A stretch of DNA of 32,362 bases from a virus. Numbering within the stretch: the stretch's first letter is position 1; each line of letters starts with the position of its first letter. Position numbers and translations under genes: made by a program. Location of the stretch: the IMG/VR virus record IMGVR_UViG_3300046010_005407, positions 1-32,362 of that record; one strand, 5' to 3'. This document shows, one piece after another, positions 13,779-18,905 of the stretch. The notes below the pieces were generated by a model. The model was not told the DNA's origin. It saw only the letters and a program-made list of their open reading frames with translations, and searched no databases.

Positions 13779-14002
13779 GGCTTGGCCTCCTTTGCTCGCG
13801 TCCATTCTCCGTTCGCATCTGCAATCCGAATCTTTCCAGATTTTGTGACTCGGATTTGCAGCAAGTTTCTTCCCTGATGCTTTGGTGTTTCCAGAAGCAG
13901 CCATACCCAGCCCTTCTCTTTGTCGGAGAATCCGCGAATGACTTTTACGGCACCCCAATCGAATCCGTACTGCGTATCTGCGAAGTGGATTTGAGAAGTC
14001 AC
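13775..14002 (-). CDS. Hypothetical small protein (75 aa)
   Basis: A 75-residue protein starting (V)TSQIHFADTQYGFDWGAVKV. It continues IRGFSDKEKGWVWLLLETP and ends with RTKSGKI-like beta strands and EWTRAKEAKP. It looks like a small beta-barrel or sheet. The GTG start overlaps the previous stop and again has AAGGAGG seven bases upstream; this 18-base junction is almost identical to the one at the end of the gene. Longer starts upstream lie inside the previous gene. No motif identifies a function. Confidence 0.65.
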   Translation of the reverse strand: MTSQIHFADTQYGFDWGAVKVIRGFSDKEKGWVWLLLETPKHQGRNLLQIRVTKSGKIRIADANGEWTRAKEAKP

Positions 14003-14292
14003 AGCTTGGCCTCCTTGGCTTTGGCCCATACAACGCACATTCCGCTCCAATCTTGTATAGACCATCCAGACTCAACGATTTTATCCCCCGCCTCCTCCAG
14101 CCGCTTGATGCGGTCTTGCTGCTTGATAAACGCCTTCGCTAGTTCTCCAAGCGCGTACAGCGGAGGAGTGTTTTGGTTGATATGGAACGATCCGTCTGGA
14201 TAGATCGTCAGAAACCGAGTTCCGACATCAGCGTTCCATTCGATTATGGTTTTGTCATCGACCATTTTGTTGGTGTCACCAAGATGGTTCAT
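13999..14292 (-). CDS. Small protein with RLEE coiled coil (97 aa)
   Basis: A 97-residue protein starting MNHLGDTNKMVDDKTIIEW. The first half is beta-rich (GTRFLTIYPDGSFHINQ). The second half is a helix with KQQDRIKRLEEAGDKIVE, the shared coiled-coil motif, and the end WAKAKEAKL. The start is set by an ATGA overlap with GGAGG seven bases upstream. The 23 bases coding for RIKRLEEA are identical to those in the gene at 13464. The function is unknown. Confidence 0.7.
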   Translation of the reverse strand: MNHLGDTNKMVDDKTIIEWNADVGTRFLTIYPDGSFHINQNTPPLYALGELAKAFIKQQDRIKRLEEAGDKIVESGWSIQDWSGMCVVWAKAKEAKL

Positions 14293-14642
14293 TTCGATTC
14301 CTCCACGACCCCACAGGGTTTCCAAGTCACACCGCCGTCGGTGCTGTATTCTCGCTCATCCAGCCACAAGTCTCTGTCAGCTTGGACAGACACCCAGCCG
14401 AGGAGAACTCGGTCCTGCGGGTTGCGCTTGAATCTCATCCACGCCCCCAGCGGCACCTCATCCGCAGTCCACGGGCGAAACTTTGCAGTGGGTTTGATAC
14501 GGTAGTCGTAGTTGAGCCAGTTCCAACTTGGGTTTTTATCGAGTACCCAATCATAAGTGCCAATCAGTTTGGATTCCACTTCCATTCCATTGATAGATGC
14601 ATCCATAACGCGGATGGTTTCTTTGGTTTGTTCGATGTTCAC
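14289..14642 (-). CDS. Conserved small phage protein (117 aa)
   Basis: A 117-residue protein. It contains NPSWNWLNYDYRIKP, then KFRPWTADEVPLGAWMRFK and STDGGVTWKPCG. The pattern PSWNW..(F/Y)DYR(I/V)KP...RPWT..EVP.GA is common in small phage proteins carried in early regions. I know no function for it. The upstream part is helical (KETIRVMDASINGMEV). ATGA overlaps at both ends place it in the coupled chain. Soluble, with no membrane segment. Confidence 0.8.
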   Translation of the reverse strand: MNIEQTKETIRVMDASINGMEVESKLIGTYDWVLDKNPSWNWLNYDYRIKPTAKFRPWTADEVPLGAWMRFKRNPQDRVLLGWVSVQADRDLWLDEREYSTDGGVTWKPCGVVEESK

Positions 14643-14827
14643 TTTGATTCCTTCCTCGCTAGATATTCCGCCACCGCTTCATCGGCGATGTGCTGAGTTT
14701 TATATCCCATCTTCATGGCATAATCTTTCAATCGTTTGTGAGTCTCATCTGATACAACAAGCACCTTAGCTGTTGGTCGCTTGGGTTTGCTTGTTCCTTT
14801 TATTCCTATTCCAATAGCTGATTTCAT
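14639..14827 (-). CDS. Ribbon-helix-helix-like protein (62 aa)
   Basis: A 62-residue protein with a basic start (IKGTSKPKRPTAKV). It continues VLVVSDETHKRLKDYAMKMG and YKTQHIADEAVAEYLARK. A beta strand followed by two helices with this spacing fits a ribbon-helix-helix DNA-binding fold of the CopG type, used by many small phage regulators. The ATG at 14827 overlaps the previous gene by 62 bases. A GTG at 14761 would avoid the overlap but would lose the basic arm. It may act as a repressor of the early block; this is inferred from the fold. Confidence 0.65.
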   Translation of the reverse strand: MKSAIGIGIKGTSKPKRPTAKVLVVSDETHKRLKDYAMKMGYKTQHIADEAVAEYLARKESK

Positions 14828-14933
14828 ATTTCTTCAATTTCTTCGCTGCACGATATATTTCCCCGGCTTGGCTTCTGCTCATCTGGTACACCCCGGTACC
14901 ATCGTTGATCATTCGTTTGGCCTGCTGGCTCAT
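14766..14933 (-). CDS. Very small basic protein (55 aa)
   Basis: A 55-residue basic protein starting MSQQAKRMINDGTGVYQMSR. It continues SQAGEIYRAAKKLKKYEISY and ends with WNRNKRNKQTQATNS. The repeated MSRSQAGEIYRAAKKL segment looks like one or two helices; the tail is highly polar. The start is the ATGA overlap with the resolvase stop, while a longer in-frame reading lies within the resolvase gene. No known function. The basic charge suggests nucleic-acid or membrane contact. Confidence 0.55.
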   Translation of the reverse strand: MSQQAKRMINDGTGVYQMSRSQAGEIYRAAKKLKKYEISYWNRNKRNKQTQATNS

Positions 14934-15388
14934 CGACCGCCTCCGGTTGCGTAGTGGAGAATCAATAAGGCATCGCAGTTCTTCAACGTCACATCGAGGT
15001 GCGGGTACAGTTCCTGGGCTTTGGCCTTCAACTTGCGCTTCCATTCGGGTCCGGTGGCGCAGGAGCGTTTGCCACCGAGTCCAAGCGGATCCTGCCAGAT
15101 TTTGGGTTCCACGCGGTGGAGAGCGTAGCCAAGAGAGTAGGCCAGTCCTTGGATGATGCCGTAGTTCTCATGCAGGGTGGCGACACTGGATGATGGGGTC
15201 AGCTTGCTCACGAACTTGGGAACCTTCTCGATCCAGAGGTGGGAGTTTGCTACCTTAAACCCGGAGAGGAGATAGTGCATGTCGGGTAACGACTCCGGCA
15301 TTGGAAACAGGAGGATTCCATCTGGAGTTTTGATTGCGAACCCGCCGTTCACGCCTGGGTCACAGGCTACGATCGTTTTGTTTGTCAT
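14930..15388 (-). CDS. RuvC-like Holliday-junction resolvase
   Basis: A 152-residue RNase H-fold nuclease that would cut branched DNA made during recombination, replication or packaging. Catalytic acids are visible: Asp10 in IVACDPGVNGGFA, Glu54 in LWIEKVP, and Asp139 in KNCDALLILHYA. The lysine-rich segment EWKRKLKAKAQELYPH lies between the second and third, as in phage RuvC-like enzymes. The length is typical. It lies in the recombination block next to helicase, RecT and exonuclease, which fits. The start overlaps the end of a small membrane-protein gene by 29 bases; its leader is ATCACAACAAACCA without a Shine-Dalgarno site. Confidence 0.88.
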   Translation of the reverse strand: MTNKTIVACDPGVNGGFAIKTPDGILLFPMPESLPDMHYLLSGFKVANSHLWIEKVPKFVSKLTPSSSVATLHENYGIIQGLAYSLGYALHRVEPKIWQDPLGLGGKRSCATGPEWKRKLKAKAQELYPHLDVTLKNCDALLILHYATGGGR

Positions 15389-15494
15389 TGGTTTGTTGTG
15401 ATTTGATGGTGAGAGAGTGGCCTACATAGATCCCGGCGATCACGCAGAGGGGCAGGAGGATGGCCATGGAAATGATTGTAAGAGCGGTGCTCAT
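15360..15494 (-). CDS. Small single-pass membrane protein (44 aa)
   Basis: A 44-residue peptide. MSTALTIISMAILLPLCVIA then GIYVGHSLT forms one membrane-spanning segment over about residues 4-24, followed by a polar tail (KSQQTNDKQNDRSL). The start codon overlaps the helicase stop as ATGA, and the end overlaps the start of the resolvase gene by 29 bases. Without this gene the stretch would be an unexplained 100-base gap in an otherwise gapless operon, which supports it. A copy of GTAGGCCA lies within it. It could anchor something to the membrane; function unknown. Confidence 0.65.
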   Translation of the reverse strand: MSTALTIISMAILLPLCVIAGIYVGHSLTIKSQQTNDKQNDRSL

Positions 15495-16603
15495 AAGATG
15501 TGGCACCCGAGTTCCTTGTAGCACTTGATACGCTTCTTCGAGTGCGCGATCGCCATGGGATGGAAGTTGTCCATGAAGTCGTAGATCATGGCGTGATACT
15601 TTCCCGGAGCGATACGCAGCGCACGGCTGGCCCGCTGGATGGTCTTCTGGGCGCTCCGACCTCCTGACACCATGATCAGGTTCTCGACGTTCGGCAGATC
15701 CAGCCCCTCGTCGGCCAGAGAGGTGGCGATCATCTTCGTGATTCTTCCAGCCCGAAAGTCATCCATGGCCTGCTTACGAAGCGACTTCTTCATCTTGGAA
15801 TGGACGAGCACGGACCCCTCTATCATGCGGGCGTACTCCTCGCCGAGCGTCACTCTGGGAACGAGCACCAGCGTAGGACCGTGTGAGCAGTTGGCGAACA
15901 TGATCGCCGAAGCGTTCCGAGCCATGTTCTCGCAGATGCCGATCTCGGTGATAGCTTCCCAAGCGCACATCGCACGGAGTTCCTCGTGGCGGATCCGCAT
16001 GTACCGCTTGCGCTCGTTGAACAGCTTCTCGATGCGATCATTGATCCGATCCTCCAAGAATCGGTCAGAGGCACTGGACAGATGAACGGTCGCGTGGGCC
16101 AGAACTCCTTGGAGTTCCTCGCGCCTGATCTCGAACTGGGTGTCTCGGAACAGCTTTCGGAGTTCTTCGTTTCGCTCGCTGTCATCGGACCAAGGGGTTG
16201 CGTCGAATCCATATCGCAGTCCACGTGTAGATTCGATGATGCGCTTCCATGTGGTCGCAGGGGCGTGTTTGGCTTCATCAATGATGACCAAATGCTTTCC
16301 GCTAAAATCCACTGACTCGTGTGGGCATCTCACATCGACTCTGGAGTAATCGGCACCAACTGCCTTAAGAGAATCGATCGCTTGCTGACAGGTCTCGCGG
16401 GTCGGAGCGAGCCATCCGAAAGTCCACTCTGGTACTTGAGCAAAGTGCTTGATGATGGATGAGGCGATGACTGTCTTGCCGCATCCAGCAGGGGCGATGA
16501 TGAGTCCATCGCTACTCTTGGCCCACTCGACTGCTCGTTGTTGATAGGGACGAAGCAGAAACGCTTGCGTCGGAACGATTTCGGGATGATTCTTGGTCTG
16601 CAT
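15491..16603 (-). CDS. Superfamily 2 DNA helicase
   Basis: A 370-residue ATP-dependent helicase. Motifs in order are the Q-like segment LRPYQQRAVEWA (17-28), motif I APAGCGKTV (37-45), motif Ia LAPTRE (65-70), motif II IIDEAKHAP (107-115), motif III FDATPWS (133-139), motif IV region LVLVPR (245-250), motif V TSLADEGLDLPN (294-305) and motif VI IQRASRALR (322-330). This is a compact two-domain SF2 helicase like those phages use in replication or recombination-dependent replication. It lies between the ssDNA-binding/exonuclease/RecT group and the resolvase. Its leader CCGTAACAAACAATACAGAG has no Shine-Dalgarno site; 46 bases upstream is a hairpin facing the other way. Confidence 0.93.
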   Translation of the reverse strand: MQTKNHPEIVPTQAFLLRPYQQRAVEWAKSSDGLIIAPAGCGKTVIASSIIKHFAQVPEWTFGWLAPTRETCQQAIDSLKAVGADYSRVDVRCPHESVDFSGKHLVIIDEAKHAPATTWKRIIESTRGLRYGFDATPWSDDSERNEELRKLFRDTQFEIRREELQGVLAHATVHLSSASDRFLEDRINDRIEKLFNERKRYMRIRHEELRAMCAWEAITEIGICENMARNASAIMFANCSHGPTLVLVPRVTLGEEYARMIEGSVLVHSKMKKSLRKQAMDDFRAGRITKMIATSLADEGLDLPNVENLIMVSGGRSAQKTIQRASRALRIAPGKYHAMIYDFMDNFHPMAIAHSKKRIKCYKELGCHIL

Positions 16604-16648
16604 AGCGTGTCGTTGCGCTCTGTATTGTTTGTTACGGACTCGTTGTCA

Positions 16649-16685
16649 CCCCCCGGAGCTTGCACTCTCCGGGGGGCTTTCGTTT
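16649..16685 (+). terminator. Terminator-like hairpin facing against the operon
   Basis: A perfect 10-bp stem CCCCCCGGAG / CTCCGGGGGG with loop CTTGCACT is followed on the plus strand by CTTTCGTTT. The minus strand, where all surrounding genes lie, has no U-tract after the hairpin. The end CCGGGGGGCTTTCGTTTC resembles that of the methyltransferase terminator at 8400. It would stop antisense transcription, or act as an RNA-stabilising hairpin in the operon mRNA. Confidence 0.7.
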
Positions 16686-16691
16686 CAGGGT

Positions 16692-17111
16692 TTAGATGTC
16701 ATCGACATCCACCGGAACCTTCTTCATTCGTTTCACGCGGAGTGTAACCTGTTCGGCTCCGTTCTTGTCAGTGTACTTCTCCTCTTCGATGACGGCCACC
16801 AACTGGAGTCCAACGAACCCCTGAAGGAATCGCAGGAACGCGCCACCGATGGAGAAGTCGTACTGGTCACCGTCATTGATGCTGGCCTCGGTGGCAGCGA
16901 TCAGGGCCTGAAGCCGCCACATCATGGTCTCCTTGAGAACGAAGCGGTCGCTGATGACCTCTCCGTTGCCGCCCTTGTAGCGCAGGGTGCAGACGGGGTT
17001 CCCGTTCTTGTCGAGGCCGTCATCCTTGCAGGAGTTGACGGTGACGATGTATTCGCCGGGGCTGGCGAACGGCTTAACTTCGGCTTGTGAACGATCGACT
17101 GTGAATTTCAT
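16692..17111 (-). CDS. Putative single-stranded DNA-binding protein
   Basis: A 139-residue protein between the RecE-type exonuclease and the helicase, the usual place of a phage SSB of the DUF669-like kind. The pattern fits. An N-terminal beta strand GEYIVTVNSCKDDGL is followed by CTLRYKGGNGEVISDRFVL, a helical stretch MMWRLQALIAATEASI, then GGAFLRFLQGFVGLQLVAVI and a final EQVTLRVKRMKKVPVDVDD. The C-terminus is acidic, as in many SSBs. It would coat single strands and hand them to RecT. No residue-level signature proves it, so the call leans on context. The leader AATAACAAACAACACACAAC is A/C-rich with no Shine-Dalgarno sequence. Confidence 0.75.
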   Translation of the reverse strand: MKFTVDRSQAEVKPFASPGEYIVTVNSCKDDGLDKNGNPVCTLRYKGGNGEVISDRFVLKETMMWRLQALIAATEASINDGDQYDFSIGGAFLRFLQGFVGLQLVAVIEEEKYTDKNGAEQVTLRVKRMKKVPVDVDDI

Positions 17112-17129
17112 GGTGTTGTGTGTTGTTTG

Positions 17130-17906
17130 TTATTCGGACTGACGAGCCGCCCACGCGGGCAGCGAGAGTGTTTGAGTGGTTGAGGAGTAACAAGGCCAAG
17201 AGTTGAGTTCCTGGCATTCGATGAAGGTCTTGAGTTGTTCATCGATGATGGAGTTTCCAAGATCGATGGCCTGCTGATCAAGCTCGTAGCAAGCGACACC
17301 GAACGGTGCCTCCTTCTCGACGGCGATGAAGATGAAGCGGTTGATGCCGGTGATGCGTTGGTACCAAGCGGCTTGGACGTGGTAGCGGAACTGAGCGCAG
17401 GACTTGGCGAACGCGCTTGGCGACGCATCCTGAGTGGTCTTGAGGTCGATGATGTAGTCCTTGCCGATGCCATCGATGCGGGCTTTGACCTCGATGCCGG
17501 ACCAATCGGTGAAGTAGGAGACCTCGGTCTTGATTCCATCCAGTAGGCCAGAAGCAGCAGGATGGGCATGAACCGCGGCGGCGACACCGGTGATGCTGTC
17601 CCACTGCTCTTGGGTGAGCGGGGTGAATCCGTTGTCGATGACGAGTTGGTAGTCCTCCTTACCCTGCTTGGTACGGCGATCGCCGGTGAACTGCTTGTAG
17701 GTGATGACGAACCGCTCCGGTTCCAGGACAGCGCAGTGAGCGGCGGAACCGAACTCCAACGCGGGGCTGGTTTCGTTCTTGGTCCTGCCATCCTGCCAAG
17801 CGCGGAAGTGAGCGGGGGACTTGCGGAACTGATCGAGGCCGGACTTGGAGAGAGCCTTTGCAGCGTGGTAATCCGCGGCGGGCATGTCGTGCATGATATC
17901 AACCAT
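17130..17906 (-). CDS. RecE/DUF3799-type exonuclease (PD-(D/E)XK)
   Basis: A 258-residue nuclease that would resect double-stranded ends to give the single strands RecT anneals. Family marks are DYHAAKALSKSGLDQFRKSP near the N-terminus, FGSAAHCAVLEPERF with His57, Glu128 (KTEVSYF), VKARIDGI with Asp145, and IIDLKTTQDAS with Asp154 and Lys156. After the core comes YHVQAAWYQRITGINRFIF, the conserved Gln/Tyr helix. The length matches phage C-terminal RecE-like nucleases. The start overlaps the RecT stop by eight bases, so the pair is coupled. A long frame in register +1 over the same bases has serine-rich shadow composition and no motifs. Confidence 0.92.
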   Translation of the reverse strand: MVDIMHDMPAADYHAAKALSKSGLDQFRKSPAHFRAWQDGRTKNETSPALEFGSAAHCAVLEPERFVITYKQFTGDRRTKQGKEDYQLVIDNGFTPLTQEQWDSITGVAAAVHAHPAASGLLDGIKTEVSYFTDWSGIEVKARIDGIGKDYIIDLKTTQDASPSAFAKSCAQFRYHVQAAWYQRITGINRFIFIAVEKEAPFGVACYELDQQAIDLGNSIIDEQLKTFIECQELNSWPCYSSTTQTLSLPAWAARQSE

Positions 17907-18681
17907 TGGAAACCTCCGTCTCGATGACCTCGGGGCTGACGATGACCGGCAGCTTGGAGAGGATCAGGTCGGGCTTGGCGATGTACTTGGAAGCGTAAGC
18001 ATCGGAGAGATCGCGGAAGGTCTCACCATCCTGAATACGACCGACCTTGATGAGGAGGGCGTTGACATCTTCCTCGCGGGACTCGAACAGGGCTTCGAGC
18101 TTAGCGGTGATGTCGAAGCTCTTGGTGGGAGCGGCAGCAACCTCGGTGATAGCAGGCTGGAAGTCCTCGGTCTCCTCCGGGGTGTAGATGCCGGCCACAA
18201 CCTCAGGAGCGAGCATGCGAACCGCTTTGGATATGCACCGAGCGCGGAGCATGGCGGAAGGATCCTTGGCCCACCCGGAGCCCGCCTTGGCGGGGAGCAG
18301 GCCAGCGAGCTTGGCGTCCTCGGTGGTGAAGCTGATCTCGCAGGAGTTGCCGTCGTAGGTGAAGAGCGCGGTGGCGGCGCGGCTGTCAAACTGCTTCCAG
18401 AGAACCTTGCCACCACGGGCGCGGTATCCGGCGAGCATGGCATCGGAGCGCATGGAGAGAGAACCATTGATGATGTGGTACTCGCGCTTGAAGTCGAACG
18501 GTGTCTTCTTCTCGGCGGCGCACTGCCACGCGATGAGTTTACCCTGTTCGACCTTGGTGCATCCCAGCATTCCGCTGGCTGCGATCCACTCGCCCATCTT
18601 CTCGATGGCGGTGATGGGGTCCGAGATCTTATCGTACATCTCGGATGATGGCTGTTGCGTTGTCGTTGCGATTGCGTTCAT
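17899..18681 (-). CDS. recT: RecT-family single-strand annealing protein
   Basis: A 260-residue recombinase that would anneal complementary single strands. It has the RecT/Bet-type core. The segment EKKTPFDFKREYHIINGSLS is followed by MRSDAMLAGYRARGG, equivalent to the conserved NGK..LY.DA.L. region. Next is CEISFTTEDAKLAGLL, then GSGWAKDPSAMLRARCISKA with VRMLAPEVVAGIYTPEE (the W...P..ML..RA.....R...PDV..G.Y..EE signature). It is followed directly by its partner exonuclease. The start codon overlaps the stop of the upstream HTH gene (ATGA). The C-terminal third is a helical, variable tail. This is a canonical phage recombination module. Confidence 0.92.
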   Translation of the reverse strand: MNAIATTTQQPSSEMYDKISDPITAIEKMGEWIAASGMLGCTKVEQGKLIAWQCAAEKKTPFDFKREYHIINGSLSMRSDAMLAGYRARGGKVLWKQFDSRAATALFTYDGNSCEISFTTEDAKLAGLLPAKAGSGWAKDPSAMLRARCISKAVRMLAPEVVAGIYTPEETEDFQPAITEVAAAPTKSFDITAKLEALFESREEDVNALLIKVGRIQDGETFRDLSDAYASKYIAKPDLILSKLPVIVSPEVIETEVSNG

Positions 18682-18851
18682 GGATTTTGTTGCCGTAGCA
18701 TTTCTTCGATTACGTCGGAGCGGACACGGATCGTGCGCTTGGTGGCCTTCATGGCCGGTAGCTTACCTCCCCGGATCCAGCGACGAACGGTCTCGGGATG
18801 AGTCCCGAGAGCCGTTGCGATCTCTTTGATTGTCAGGAGTTTCACGCTCAC
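18678..18851 (-). CDS. Excisionase/MerR-like helix-turn-helix protein (57 aa)
   Basis: A 57-residue DNA-binding protein. It reads (V)SVKLLTIKEIATALGTHPE, then TVRRWIRGGKLPAMKATKR and TIRVRSDVIEEML. This is the HTH_17-type winged helix used by excisionases and small phage regulators (L....EVA..LGV....V.RWI..G.LPA.K......RI...DL). The start is GTG at 18851, or GTG at 18845; no ATG is available. Its stop overlaps the RecT start by ATGA. It is the first gene of the replication-recombination block and starts one base after a perfect palindrome, which suggests that it may regulate its own operon. No integrase was found in this window, so an excisionase role has no direct support. Confidence 0.85.
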   Translation of the reverse strand: MSVKLLTIKEIATALGTHPETVRRWIRGGKLPAMKATKRTIRVRSDVIEEMLRQQNP

Positions 18852-18852
18852 G

Positions 18853-18867
18853 AGACGACTGTCGTCT
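18853..18867. promoter_or_regulatory. Operator-like palindrome AGACGAC-T-GTCGTCT
   Basis: A perfect 7-bp inverted repeat around one base, ending one base before the GTG start of the HTH gene that opens the recombination operon. The site covers the place where a promoter or ribosome site would lie. It is well suited to binding a dimeric regulator, perhaps the adjacent HTH protein. No canonical -35/-10 pair could be assigned. Confidence 0.65.
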
Positions 18868-18889
18868 AAAGTCGTAAAACGTGCAAGAG

Positions 18890-18905
18890 AATTCTTGAAA
18901 GAATT
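18890..18905. other. Palindrome overlapping the giant gene's stop
   Basis: AATTCTT-GA-AAGAATT is a perfect 7-bp inverted repeat overlapping the stop codon of the 1712-residue gene. It is A/T-rich and not followed by a U-tract. It may be part of the control region of the downstream operon rather than a terminator. Confidence 0.4.

Noticed and set aside
13464-14075. 203-codon reading of the zinc/coiled-coil gene
   Set aside because: Its first 99 codons overlap the 75- and 97-residue genes in another frame; the GTG at 13778 has an AAGGAGG site and a coupled junction.
17108-17902. 264-codon frame in the exonuclease region
   Set aside because: Serine/arginine-rich alternative frame; the true frame holds the RecE-type nuclease residues and couples to RecT.
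18678-18851. Evidence for a temperate lifestyle from an excisionase-like protein
   Set aside because: No integrase, attachment site or repressor cassette in the window; this HTH family also includes general phage regulators.
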